This document shows positions 35,645-47,875 of a stretch of 64,000 nt of DNA, piece by piece (position 1 is the stretch's first letter; every line of letters begins with the position of its first letter). A program made the position numbers and the translations under genes. Below the pieces are notes generated by a model. It was not told where the DNA came from. It searched no databases and saw only the letters and a program-made list of their open reading frames with translations. This DNA comes from Gerris lacustris (taxonomy: Eukaryota; Arthropoda; Insecta; Hemiptera; Gerridae): NCBI GenBank assembly GCA_951217055.1, contig OX578285.1, positions 61,797,442-61,861,441 of the forward strand, in the 5' to 3' direction.

Positions 35645-36354
35645 GACCAGGATAATGCAATATTACAGATAACAGACTCCGCTTCCTGTTATACCGGGTC
35701 TTGAGAAGATTCAACAGTTAATCTGTCCGCCATGGACAGCCACATTCTATTTGACCGGGATGATGCCATAATACAGTCCACAGAGTTCGCTTCCTGTTAT
35801 ACCGGGTCTTGAGAAGATTCAACAGTTAATATGTCCGCCATGGACAGCCACATTCTGTTTGACCGGGATGATGCCATAATACAGTCCACAGAGTTCGCTT
35901 CCTGTTATACCGGGTCTTGAGAAGATTCAACAGTTAATATGTCCGCCATGGACAGCCACATTCTGTTTGATCGGGATGATGCCATAATACAGTCCACAGA
36001 GTTCGCTTCCTGTTATACCGGGTCTTGAGAAGATTCAACAGTTAATCTGTCCGCCATGGACAGCCACATTCTGTTTGATCGGGATGATGCCATATAACAG
36101 TCCACAGAGTTCGCTTCCTGTTATACCGGGTCTTGAGAAGATTCAACAGTTAATCTGTCCACCATGGACAGCCACATTCTGTTTGATCGGGATGATGCCA
36201 TATAACAGTCCACAGAGTTCGCTTCCTGTTATACCGGGTCTTGAGAAGATTCAACAGTTAATCTGTCCGCCATGGACAGCCACATTCTGTTTGATCGGGA
36301 TGATGCCATATAACAGTCCACAGAGTCCGCTTCCTGTTTTACCGGGCCTTTAAG
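35645..36354. repeat. 108-bp satellite array
   Basis: Units of exactly 108 bp with CTTCCTGTTATACCGGGTCT and GTCCGCCATGGACAGCCACA; anchors at 35681, 35789, 35897, 36005, 36113, 36221 and 36329. First and last units are truncated or diverged; inner units differ at only a few sites. Because 108 is divisible by three, one frame stays open (36075-36353), but this is a periodicity effect. Confidence 0.95.
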
Positions 36355-37265
36355 GTACACTCTATAGATGATTGTTATAACACCGATAATAATCAGGATT
36401 TTATTCCTAGAGAGGCCAGTTACGTTCCCTGATAATAATGTGTCTACCAATAGATGTGAATAATGTTATACAATGTACCTATGTGTATGATTAATTTTAA
36501 GTTTATCAGAGTTTTCGACAGGCTTAAGGTGCACTCTCTGAAATAAATGTTTATTAACCGATAGTAATCCAGATTTAAATCCCAGAAAGGTGAGTCGCGT
36601 TTGCAGTAATGGTGTATGTCAATAGACGAGAATAATGGATTTTTCTTCTATCTTTTGTTAAGCTAATAATGTTGTCTACGTTTACTTATATAAGGTTGCA
36701 TTACTCGCAAGTAAAACCATAAACTAAAATGCAAGAAAACTAGAAACGAACGTGAGAATATTAATAATATAGGCGTCTCATGTTAAGTTACATAATAATA
36801 ATCATCATATGAAGATAAATCATCCGAGCTTAAATACATTAAACATCTTTTGTCTGCATCCTATAGGAGATATTTCTAGTTGAAATTTGAATCTGAATTC
36901 TGTATTTATTCACTTAAGATGTACGAATCAACGGTCTTAGAGGAAAAATAGATTTCGAGAGCATGGAACAGTAAACAGATTGTTTTTTTCTTTAAGCAGT
37001 AATGCAGTCTCTTCACAATTCAAGTAGTGATTTACCTCTACCAGACGTAAGAGAAATACTGAAATATTTATGTAACATGCTAGCATTTCATTCTTCGTCT
37101 ATTTATTTTCTGAAATAATCTCCGTTCTAATATTTGTTTCCTTGCAATTTGAAAAGATATCTTCGGTGAAATTAATGAAATTCACATTGCGAATAGAAAA
37201 TCATAATAATTGTAGAGGTAATATTTATCCGTTTAGTTTTCCTTTACTTCACCAATTTTTATATG
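36355..37265. other. Spacer
   Basis: AGGTRCACTCT...AATAATCAGGATTT is weakly repeated at 36352 and 36529. No gene. Confidence 0.35.
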
Positions 37266-38115
37266 TAAAACGTCTTGATGGCTTGTAAGCTTGTAAGGTG
37301 TAATAAATAAAGAAAAACCTTATTTCATTAAGATGAAACGTTTCGACTCTTGGAAGAGATCTTCTTCAGTTATTTATATTTCTAAAACACAATTTCACAT
37401 GAATTTAGACATACGCATTTACTAGTTTCCTTTATAAAACATTTATAAAAAAAAAATTGTGATTTACAATTACAATTGAAACATTATTAAAAAGCTTTAA
37501 AAAATATATACTTAAAATACAAGGTTATTTAACAGTGGGACTTAAATTTCTGCCTTTAATAGAGGGAGTCTGAATTTAAAAACATTTCATACAACTTTAA
37601 CAATTAAATAATTTAACAGATAACAACATCAATCATGAGCTGCACAAAGTACTAATTAAAATATAATTAATGAAACAATTTAAAAGTAAGGAATAACTTA
37701 TATGGTGCATATACTTATACATAGAATTTATCACTGAAAATATCTACTGATTAGAATTGATTTATCGGAAGAAATAATTATTTATATACAATGAATTGAT
37801 GTACAAAAGATGTTTATGTGCTAAGTCGTTGATATGCAATATATTGTTGTAAGAAATTAATTAAATTTACTTCTACAGAAAGAGAAAACTCTCTACTATT
37901 GTGACTTATAATTGATAACTGATGGTGGCGCTATCTGGGAGTTGTCACTGCTACTAATTCTAAAATCTTGCTCTTTTCAGTAAGAAAATAAACAGATCTT
38001 CTAATATTTTACTTGAGCTTCTTATCTTCTAATATAATTGAGTCGAAACGTTTCATCTTGATGAAATAAGGTTTTTCTTTATTTATTACAACTTACAAGC
38101 CATCAAGACGTTTTA
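37266..38115. mobile_element. Inverted-repeat element, Penelope-like remnant (tentative)
   Basis: Arms of about 80 bases at 37266-37349 and 38040-38115 are almost perfect inverse copies (AAACGTCTTGATGGCTTGTA ... GAAACGTTTCGACTC). The 690-bp centre is AT-rich and non-coding. The left arm runs into a hammerhead-like motif. Inverted terminal blocks with hammerhead-like cores are known from Penelope-like elements, but no RT or GIY-YIG coding remains. Confidence 0.5.
37341..37369 (-). ncRNA. Hammerhead-like motif (CTGAAGA/GAAACG type)
   Basis: On the minus strand: CTGAAGA (37363-37369), one extra A, a stem GA/TC plus CTCTT/AAGAG with one bulge, then GAAACG. Same 29-base span as the motif at 51601. 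The cleavage-site helix cannot be completed convincingly. Confidence 0.45.
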
Positions 38116-38776
38116 TATAGTAAAAAATAAGGTGTACATTTTTAAATGATTAAAAATTTAAATCTTGATATTCACCATATTTATTTATAGTTAGAAGTTG
38201 CCTGAGAAACAACTGGAAATGTTGCGTGGGAGCAGACTTTCAGGCACTTTATTGTTCGCTCGCCAATCATCAGCACAATAGTTTTATATGAATTGATAAA
38301 TAGTTCGTAAATGTGATGATTATTATTATGAAACCTTTTTTTAATCCTAAATACTGTGAAATACTTCTCTTAAAGGACACTTCTGAAGAGCAGTCGTATC
38401 TCTAAAACGGACATGTTTTCGTTCCCCTTGAGTTCTTTTACTATTTGCATAGCAGTTATTCTTCTAAATAGCGGAAACTCTCGATAAAGGACGCGGAGAC
38501 TTTAATTTAAATTACCCTTTTTTAAAAAGTAATTTCCTATATCGGAAGAAAAGCAAGCCAAGTTTTTATTCAATTTACTAAGAAATATTAAGTGTACGTT
38601 TTTTATCATCGAAATGTAATTACACAAGCGCGTTTGTTATCATAAGAGGTTTTATTTTCTATAATCCAGAAAACCACTGCATTCCTCTTCAAATCCCTCT
38701 TGTTTTAACAATAATTATTTGTGGATACTTTATAATTTTCATTTATTTTCATAATTCTTAGTTATATTTTTGTTGA
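38116..38776. other. AT-rich spacer
   Basis: No gene or shared repeat recognised. Confidence 0.4.
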
Positions 38777-39646
38777 TTTTTAGGGTTTTGTAGATTCTTC
38801 TCAAAACCCTTATGCCGAGGGTGATGTGTCCGTCTGTCCGTCGCTCTTTCGTTCATAGGGCCCGAACCGTTTAAGCTATAGAGCTGAAATTTAAAATACT
38901 GGTGTAACATTTTGACCCAACCACAGGAAAAATATACAGAAGTTCAAAATTAAATGTGCGCATGCGCAATTCGCAAAAATGTTGTAAACTCAAAAATTTA
39001 TATTTTTTTTAATTTTCGAGTGGGGTATCAAATGAAAGCTGCTGAAGAGTAGGACGCAAATATATATATGCTTTTGTAAATTTTGCATTCCTTATTGGGT
39101 AAAAAAATCAAAATATACCCAAAAAAAATTTCCCCCCCCAACCACTATACTTCCGCTGGTCCTAAAATTTTGAAATAATTCATGCTAATGCCTTATTGTG
39201 GGGCGATGAAAATTCCGGGAGTTCATCACAAATTTTAAAAAATTGCCAATTTTGGGCATGAAAATTTGAAGTGCGCCAAAAATTTTATTTTTTTAAAATT
39301 TTGAGTTGGATATCATATGAAAGCTGGTGGAGAGTAGGATTCAAATATATATTTGCTTTTTTAAATTTTTCATTCTTTATTAATTTTATAAGTCAAAATA
39401 TACCCCAAAAATTTCCCCCCCTCCCCAACCACTATATAACGGGTGGTCCTAAAATTTCGAAATAATTCATGGTTATACCTTATGGGGAAGCGATGGAAAT
39501 GGTCTGAAAAAATGAATTTTTCTAGTCGTTATTACCGATGAAAAACATTGTGACCCCCCGGGGGATCGAACCCGGACCCTTGAGATCGAAGAATAAAATC
39601 ATAATTACATAACGGGCATGCTTAATCTTCTACAAAACCCTAAAAA
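38777..39646 (+). mobile_element. AGGGTTTTGTAG-ended MITE with tRNA-like T arm
   Basis: 870 bp with 17-base inverted ends (TTTTTAGGGTTTTGTAG). CCGTCTGTCCGTCG follows the left end as in related insect elements. Two diverged halves (around 39010 and 39300) each carry GTATCAWATGAAAGCTG...CCAACCACTATA...TCCTAAAATTT. Near 39552-39568 the minus strand reads CCGGGTTCGATCCCCCGG, a T-arm/B-box-like structure. No clear target duplication. Confidence 0.75.
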
Positions 39647-40445
39647 GTACTTGGACGCAAGTACTTCCCTGTGATTTTTATTTAGTATATTTATTTTGAT
39701 TATTTCATTGTTTGTTTACAAATGTCAAAATATAAATATAGTTGATTGACAGCTCTCAAACTGTTTAACACGCTTTTAATTGTAACTTAAGAACACGCAT
39801 AATATATATAGTACTAAAGAGTACCAAATATTCTTATTTTAGTGCGCGGCTTGTCTCATAATAAGTAACTAGGTTTATTTCTGAGACATCCGCGTCACGA
39901 AGAAATTGAAGTGCGACTATTCATGATGACGGGTGTGGTTCATCCTGATTTTAACTCGAAGCAACATATTTTATGACAATATTTTTTTACAGAGTAGATA
40001 AACATTATTTTAGGTTTTGTCAAATGTAATTGGTGTTTAAAAAAAATATATAAAAAAATTAAATGAAATAATTAAAGTATGTATAACGTTTTACTACAAA
40101 CCAAAACGGCGTACGATGTTTGATTTTGAAATAGAAGAAGTATTTACTCACCTGTAAAGAAAAAATAATAACGAATAATTTAAATATTAATTTATCAATT
40201 TTTTAAGTAAACAAATGATTGTATTGATTCAAAGAAACAGTTTCTCAATAGTACTTGTAAAAACGAGCGTTGGACTTTTATAAGGCCATTATCAGAGCTT
40301 ATCATCAAATCAATACGATCATTATCATATTAAAGAATTGGTGATTTAAAATACGTATATAAGGCTATCTTGACTCAAGATGGCGGATTATAAACATATT
40401 TCTTAACAAACATCTCGGGGATGAACAATATTTATAACAAACTCC
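39647..40445. other. AT-rich spacer
   Basis: No gene. Some short TAATAATAATA runs nearby. Confidence 0.4.
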
Positions 40446-40507
40446 ATGGTCAGAGGTCAAGTGATTCCAGAGCATGATATCTCTGGAATCACTAGACCTC
40501 TGACCAT
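40446..40507. repeat. 27-base-arm hairpin
   Basis: ATGGTCAGAGGTCAAGTGAT...AGAG pairs with its inverse around eight bases, with one mismatch. Confidence 0.85.
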
Positions 40508-40658
40508 CAGGTCATAATAATAATAATATATTTGAATTTAAAACAGTATTTAATTCAAAGGGGTACAAAAAGAAAAATAACTGGCTCCTCTACTAACCGA
40601 AACAAACAAGTGCTATATAATGAAATAATGCATATTAATTAATGCTAATGATCGTTTG

Positions 40659-40692
40659 GTGTATTGGTTTGTATATGTACAAACCAATACAC
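40659..40692. repeat. Perfect 15-base-arm hairpin
   Basis: GTGTATTGGTTTGTA / TACAAACCAATACAC with a TATG loop. Confidence 0.85.
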
Positions 40693-40881
40693 ATACACAT
40701 TATATTATAATAATTGTAAACATTTATTTATTCACTCTCCTAAGAAAAAATTGCATACGAGTCAATACATCAAGAGCAAGACAGTGAGACATTTTCATGT
40801 GACGCTTTTTGGCGTTGTTTTTTGCTAACGCTTTTCAAGTTTACGTGCCAAAGTAAAGACATGAAACTGTCAAAAAATTCG

Positions 40882-41349
40882 TTTTTTTTTTTTTTTTTTT
40901 TTATTAATTTTTTATTGACTAACACAACTACATAAATTTTAATGTTATAAGTGTTATTGATGTACATTGATGTTTTTTGGGCGGGGAATTACATGGAAAG
41001 GATATAGTCCATTGGCTAGTCCTTTTGGCGTGAATATTTTAGAATATAACAATAAATAATTTTATAATAATATGGAAAGAAGAAGAATAATAATAATAAT
41101 AATATAATAATTATATTATTACAAGTTAAGCAAATCTCTAGGCCACTGCCTCCTAAGGCGGCGAAGTGGGTTATCTGGGATGGTTTGGGAAGAAAGAAGT
41201 TCTACTAAAGGATTGGGGTGATCGGATAAGGACTGATGGAATTTTTGATATCGGGATATTGATAGGTCACGGACAAATGGAACATTAAGATCATTGTGGA
41301 GGGTGAGGTTGGATACATAAAAAGGAGCATCGGTAATTTTCCTGAGGAT
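40882..41349 (-). mobile_element. 5'-truncated jockey-like LINE, copy 2, with target duplication
   Basis: Minus-strand insertion bordered by AAAATTCG on both sides (40874-40881 and 41350-41357). It has a poly-A tail (poly-T on the plus strand from 40882), a 3' UTR of about 230 bp and the last about 77 codons of pol. The interrupted repeat R is uninterrupted at 15.9 kb, confirming insertion by target-primed reverse transcription followed by 5' truncation. Confidence 0.8.
41119..41349 (-). pseudogene. Jockey-like pol C-terminal tail
   Basis: Open frame encoding APFYVSNLTLHNDLNVPFV, then HPNPLVELL and RRLRRQWPRDLLNL before the stop. The ...NDL.VP.V..., HPNPL and RRL.R..P.DLL motifs are characteristic of jockey-clade ORF2 ends. 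The frame continues open upstream into repeat R as far as 41478, but that part is not LINE sequence. No catalytic domain, so no function expected. Confidence 0.75.
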
Positions 41350-41520
41350 AAAATTCGTGTGTTCAGATTCTTGCGTTTGTAAATTAGGAATTATATCGAA
41401 CATATGATAGTGCACGAAGAAAGAAAGTACTTTTCTTCTTTTCCAGTTTATTAAGAAGTAATCGTTTAGCTTCTTCACCCATATTTTTACAATAAATGCA
41501 AAAAAATATAGTTTAACAAA

Positions 41521-42397
41521 AGTAAAAATAGACTGTCAATTAGTGAGGCACATAGCTTCCTCGCATCCTATCATGTACTTTATTGTTATATTAACATTAT
41601 TGTTATATTACTTTAATGTTATATTGTTTAATGTGTAAAAACTATTTAAAGTTTTACCGATCTTTAACACCTCATAGCGGTGTCGCTGTTGGTTTTACTA
41701 GAAACAATTATCGGAAAAAAAATGTTGTGTCTCATTGAATAGATGAAGTTTGATTTTTTTTCCTGACCTTAAATTCCAATTTTAAATTTAAAGTTCACGT
41801 TTAACCATTAGTATTTAGATGTTATACATGTATAATATATACTTTGCGAGGGAGTGTATTTTTTTAATGTTTTTCTTTTCTATTTTTTTAATTTGATGGT
41901 TTTATATACTACCACCAAGAAACATTACATTTATTTTAATACGAGAAAATCTAGATGCTACAGTTTCCTATTGTCGCCATAGCGATGCAATTTGTTTTTT
42001 TGTTTAGGTTGTCATTGAATTTAGAGAGTGTCAGTTGTAAATATACAAGTGAAAGGAAGAAAAGCCTGTCTTCATTCCATAGTTGTAAGAGGGATACACG
42101 ACACCTATATCCCTCTCCCCTTGTTACTATAACCCCTTCCTATGACTCTAACATAATTTACTAAAATCCCCTCACGAGTAATTGATTTCAACTACTGGAG
42201 AAGCATTTTTAGCTTTTCATTTTTAACTTTCCAGGAAAAGAAGAGGAATTTTCTTAAGTATTCCCCCTACGGTGTCTTAGTCTTATCGCATCCCAAGGTT
42301 GAAATTAGTTATCTTATATTGATAAGCTTACATTCTTAAGAGAAGCCCTTCAATAAGTTCATACTTTCAAAAAATCAGTCTGGGTCCAATTTCCCCT
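41521..42397. other. AT-rich spacer
   Basis: Short TTGTTATATTA repeats at 41580-41630. No gene. Confidence 0.4.
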
Positions 42398-43385
42398 TTT
42401 TAGGGTTTCATTGATAAAACCAAAATTAGAAACCTTTATAGTTTCGTTGCTATGATAGTGTATCTGTCTGTCACTCTGTACGGTTCCAATACCTTTCAAT
42501 TAAAAGAGATAAAAACATGAGACTTTGCTGTATTAAAGATAATTTTGACGCACACACAAGAAAAATATAGCTAACTCAAAATTATCAGCGGTTCGAATTC
42601 AAAATGGCGGATAATTCATGTCTCATGAATTTATTTTTTTTACATTTTGAGTGGGGTATCAAATGAGAGGTATTGAAGAGTAGATTTCAAAAATATATAT
42701 CACTTGTGGATAGTGTTTAATTTTTCATGTTATTTTGTCAAAAAACATCAACATTTTGCGTCCCTCCCCTCTAAAACTATATTTCTGCTGTTAATAAAAA
42801 TATAAAAAATGAGGGGTCTGCTGGACCATAGAGAAAATAAGAATAGCAATTTGATCTGATTAACTGGGAATCCAAAATGGTGGATAATTCATGTTAAGGA
42901 AAAGCATATTGTAAGCTGCTAATGAGTAGTTTTTATAAGTCGAAATAAATAAAAAAATTACCCTCCCCCCCCCCCCCCCCCCAACTACCCTAGAACGACA
43001 ATTCCTAAAATTTTGAAATAATTCACTCTAATACCTTTTAGAAGGCCGATGAAAAATTCCGGAAAATATTTTATTTATCTTTTCGTAACTACCGATAATA
43101 AACATTGTGATTCCCCCGGGGATCGAACCAGGAACCCTTTCCTCTAGTAACACGTGGAATTATTTTAATTTTCTACTGTTACTAGAAATATGCAAAATGT
43201 GCCGTCTGCTGGGCCATACAAAAAAATTAGAATAGCGATCTGATTAACTGGGAATCCAATATGGGGTATCAAATGAAAGGTATTAAAAAGGAGATTGCAA
43301 AAATATATAACACTTGGGTAAATTGTTTAATTTTTCTCACCATTTTGTCAAAAAGCATAAACATTTTGCGTGCCCCCCCCCCCAA
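42398..43385 (+). mobile_element. AGGGTTTYRTAG-family element, diverged copy
   Basis: Starts TTTTTAGGGTTTCAT, then CTGTCTGTCACTCTG, a CAAAATGGCGGATAATTCAT block, and GAGTGGGGTATCAAATGA repeated at 42650 and 43263. GATTCCCCCGGGGATCGAAC near 43111 is the counterpart of the T-arm-like sequence at 39552. The right end is unclear; composite of two partial copies. Confidence 0.6.
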
Positions 43386-44170
43386 AAAAAAAATGGAAAT
43401 ATTTGAATAACTATAAGACAATTTTTTATTCTTATATAAATACCTCATAACTTAATGAGTAAAATCTATATTTGTGTTCAAAGTTTAAGTATAAATAAAG
43501 ATTTCTTAAAATTTAAAATAGAACAGCGACCATAATATCTAATCAATTGCGCATTATGTATTTTTCACGCTTTCTAAATGTATATTTTCCATAATTCCAA
43601 GAGATTCTACTAGAATGCAGTATACTTAGCTCTAGAAAATCTCCGTATATAGAGCATAAATAACTTTAATATTACTTATTTATTTTTTTAAAAATAAAAC
43701 TATACATGTTTTAAGAACTTAAAATTCACAGAATTACATATTATCTTTATAAAAAAAAATAAAGATACAGTGAAATTTACGAAATTCTTTCCCTAGTTAT
43801 TCTAGAACAAAAAAAATGCATATATCAGTTAAAATAAATTAGAAAGACCTAACCACCCACCTTAAAAAATTTACTAACGAGAACATGTTAAACAGTACGA
43901 GGTAGTAAAATATGAATAAAAAAAAAATTCGAAACCCTTTCTCTATGTTTTTCTACTTTTCTTTGCCATATAAATTTAAATATTTTCCCGTAAAAAAATA
44001 AACTAGATGTAATTAGGTATATAAAACAAATTCGACCAGGTGTGTGCTTCATATATAAATATTTAGTTGTGTGCTTATTTATTTTTTTTTTTTTCATTTT
44101 TTCTATTTTATTTCTTTTTTTTATTTTGTTAACATAATTTTTTTTTTTTTATATATATATATAAATATTT
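43386..44170. other. AT-rich spacer
   Basis: Poly-A/T rich. No gene. Confidence 0.4.
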
Positions 44171-44171
44171 A

Positions 44172-44345
44172 GGTTACAGCATTTTTCATTTGCTTTATGG
44201 TTAGCCTAGAGTTTAGATAGACTATTATAAGGTTACAGCATTTTCCTTTTGCTTTATGGTTAGCCTAGAGTTTAGACTATTATACGGTTACAGCATTTTA
44301 CTTTTGTTTTATGGATAGTCGAGTCAAGACAATTATAAGGTTACA
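44172..44345. repeat. Tandem repeat of 53-59 bp, about three copies
   Basis: GGTTACAGCATTTT...TTTTATGGTTAGCCTAGAGT units start at 44172, 44231 and 44286, with a stub at 44339. Confidence 0.9.
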
Positions 44346-45882
44346 GACAATATAAAAATAATATGAGCATTTAGCTAAATCAGGTTATTAAAATGATAAA
44401 GATATGTGGCACATGGCTTGCTCGCGTTCTATTTTGTATACTTTGCTTGATCGTATGATTTTATGCTTTTAGAATCCATTATTGTCAAAATTATTTAATT
44501 TCCCCCGTTTTTTAAAGCTGTCCGAATTGCCTTGATTTTTTTCATGAAATGAAGTATCAGTTTATCAAAATTTAAACAGGTTAAGTGATTTAAATTAATT
44601 TGGAGCTATCTGCGGGCTGTTTTCCACAAACCAATCAGACGAGTAATTTAGAAGATATAGGTGCAAACAAATGTATGTTTGTGTGCATGTGGAAAAGAAA
44701 TAAATGAGCGCAGAAGGTTGAAACTTATATATGTGACCAACAATGGGCTAATTATGACCTACCATCCATATTTCAATAAAATCAGATGAGTATTTTTTAA
44801 GATATGTTGGTTCACAAAAATTGAGCGACAGACACGTATCCGGATTTCGGTCTCAGAATTTATGATATCGGAGGTATAAAATTTCGTTCTTCAGAACGAT
44901 CACATAACTTTTCCGTTACCTTCGGTAAGCTCGGAAGCAATAATTACCCAGAGCAATAATAAGATTACTTTTAAAAACGGTAGAATCTGTAGAAAAAAAA
45001 AATATTCATAAAAGAAAAAAATATACGCACATCTGTTAAGAAGTAATAGATAATAAAGCTAAAAACTCCGATGAAAATCGATTATTTGAAGTTTCTTCAG
45101 GGGAAGTCGACCATTGTACGGATAAAATAAAGGGTTGAAATAAGATAAAATTCGTCCATTCATGAAACTTGGTTTACGACTTCGTTTTGACAATAGAATT
45201 GAATACCTGAAAAGTCCCGAAAATTTTAAGGAGTGGAATAATGTTTTTTTGGGGTAATTTGTCGAGCATTTATTGGGGGAATTCCAATAAAACTCAACAA
45301 ATCTCTAAATAATAATTAAATCAACCTTAAAATTGTCTCATTCGATAAAATAGGAATACAAGGACAACTAACTTAAATAATTTAATTTAACATTTTAATA
45401 ATCCCCCCCCCCCCTACTAAAAAAACATTGTTCCACACTCTAACATTTTAAGAGAAATTTTGTCTTATTCAGTGAGCACTTTTGGTCTATTCATCCCCTA
45501 GTACATCGTGATTTTAACCTTAAGGTTTATAGTCATTGTAAATAGTATAGTTTGTAGTTGTTTCTAAGATGTTTTCAGTTATGAATGTAAGACACCATAT
45601 CATTAAAGAAACTGTCTTCATCAAAACACAGCTTCGATCTTTACCAAACACGTTGTATTAAAGTGTTTTTTTTTAAACAATTAGCTGACAATAAAACACT
45701 TAGAATTAATTTAACACTCTTTTGGCCTTCTAAAAACATTGCGTTTTTCATTAGTCATTAAACAAAACCATTATTGAGTAAATAATTCATTAAGAGAAGT
45801 AAAAATAACCTCTTTAATAATATATTTTTTATGTTTTCTTTTAAATTCATTATAAATCTCTTGTGTAAACTTTTAACTATTG

Positions 45883-45883
<1 letters not shown>
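44346..45883. other. AT-rich spacer
   Basis: No gene or shared repeat recognised. A C10 run lies near 45405. Confidence 0.4.

Positions 45884-45971
<88 letters not shown>
45884..45971. repeat. (TA)n microsatellite
   Basis: About 88 bases of alternating TA. Confidence 0.97.
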
Positions 45972-45974
<3 letters not shown>

Positions 45975-47581
45975 TTTAATTTGTATAACTCCCCTAGAAA
46001 AACTAAACCTATTCTTCTTAGACCAAGTTTTTTTTATAGTAATTAATTCACGCTCTTTATAAATATTAATGCGATCCTTTAGAGGGACAGAGAAAAAAAC
46101 TTTCGATGTAAATATAAAGGGCGGAGTTGAATTTTCAAAAGCCTGCAGAGAATATAAAATGTCGGCAGGCTCCTCCCCCCCCCCCCCTTCCTCCCCACTC
46201 TACTCAAACTCTTTAAATGCAATGAAAACCTCATACACTGGTTTTCTATACGTTGACAGACTCAAGGAAAAGGAGCTTTAAAAAAAAATATATAAAATGT
46301 GTTGATTTTAAACAGCCTGTAAGGTTATTTTTGCTTCTTTAAGACTGGAAATGTATGTACATATTTGTAATGTTAAAAGGCGTATGTAAGTGCTTGGCTG
46401 CACATCTTTTCTAGGTTGATTTAATTTCTTCTTGACGTGTAGGTATATCAAATCACTTGAGATTTATTTTACAAATAAACATATATTTTCAATGTTAGGT
46501 TTTGTCATCGTCTTATATTTAACTGTGTGGGAAGGAAGTATCGACCAACATGTAACATTCGTGTATAAACAATAATATATATAAATATGTGTGAGTGAGA
46601 GTATTTTTGTTATAACTTTATAACTATTGAGGATAAGGTCATAAAACTCAATTCGCATTTTACAATACCGAGATTGTGGCTCAGGGTCATCTACATAACA
46701 ATATTATCATGGAGAATATAATAGAAAAAAATTAAGATTATAACTAATATGAAGGGTAAGAAAAACGGATATGACGATGTTGATATCCCAAGAGGACAAA
46801 AGGCATCGAGTAATGTTTAATGCATAACAGCTAAGGTAGGTGGATAAAGCAACTTGAAGTAAAAATTAGCGAAGACGGTAAACACCATTTAGATTAACAA
46901 CCAAAACAGATTATCTCGCTGACAACAATAAGTTCCTAAACACGCAATTTTCAATAAGGCAAAATAGCTGCCTTCAAATGTATATTCATGCCGATCCTTA
47001 ACTAAGGGTTCTTAACCAAGGGCACTTAGAACATTACAATAATAAGCTAAAGAGTAAAGTGCAGGCTCAAGAGATTAGATTTCTGAGAAGTGTAGCAAGA
47101 AAACCAGGAGAGGTAGGATGAGAAAACAGATAATTAGAGAAAGTACTTTGGTGTTACAAGTCATAAACACAAACAGACAGGTGGTTTGGAATGAATGAAG
47201 AACGATTCCCACGACAAACTATAGAAGTTCGAATTGATAGCCGACGACCTAAAAGGATAAAGACGTCTCTACCAGCTTCAAGAAGAAAGGGATCACATGG
47301 CAGCAAGTGTAAGTAAACAGAATAGAAATCTTTGTGCAATTCCTCTACACCTCCCGAAGCGTAGGGTGGCCCCTTTGCGCCTATAAGCAGGCTCCCGTTG
47401 CGGTCTGCGCCGTCAGTCAATACGAGTAAACTCCTCGGAACGATCCGAGGACACTGCCAGGCGAAGGCTGTTTGATTGGGGCAGTGCATCTGTCAAATAA
47501 TAACTCAGGTGTTCCAAGCCAACTCAAGAAAGATAAAGACAGAAACTCGAGGAAGCATTGCTCAGTACACATATAGAGTCT
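45972..47581. other. Spacer; one unrecognised frame on the minus strand
   Basis: A 111-residue minus-strand frame at 47154-47489 lies in less AT-rich sequence (start MHCPNQTAFAWQCP). It matches no family I know, has no signal peptide or clear domain, and no neighbouring exon is evident. The remainder is AT-rich with a C12 run at about 46175. Confidence 0.3.
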
Positions 47582-47875
47582 AAGCCTAGTCCACAATAGT
47601 AGACATGTTGCGCGATTTTGGGCTCAGAGACAATGTCTAGCGATTTGTCTATAGACATCGGCTAGACATGGGCTAGACAATCGGCGTCTACGGTCTCGTT
47701 GCTAGACCAAAAATCGCATGTTTATGGTTTTCCATTCGAAATGGTAGACACGCTGCAACGGTAGACACGTTGCGCAACATGTCTACAGTGTGGACGCTAG
47801 ACCTAGACAATAGACGGTCTCAGCAGACGTCTATAGACACGTTGCGCAACGTGTCTACTGGTGTGGACTAGGCTT
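47582..47875. mobile_element. MITE with GTAGACAYGTTGCGC subterminal repeats
   Basis: 294 bp with inverted ends AAGCCTAGTCCACA / TGTGGACTAGGCTT. Inside, GTAGACACGTTGCGCAAC-type words recur in both orientations, including the palindrome GTTGCGCAAC. Neither a target duplication nor the superfamily could be fixed. Confidence 0.75.

Larger units (their letters stand above)
40780..41520. repeat. Dispersed repeat R, copy 2, interrupted by a LINE
   Basis: Matches 15930-16205 on both sides of an insertion: left part to 40881, right part from 41350. Confidence 0.75.

Noticed and set aside
36075..36353. 92-residue repetitive protein frame
   Set aside because: The 108-bp satellite unit is divisible by three, so any open unit stays open. 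No start context or flanking gene supports it.
39541..39625. A tRNA gene on the minus strand
   Set aside because: Only the T-arm-like part is convincing; acceptor and anticodon arms do not pair, and it lies inside a MITE family.
47154..47489. 111-residue minus-strand frame as a real gene
   Set aside because: Less AT-rich than its surroundings, but no known domain, partner exon or regulatory context; recorded only in the interval note.
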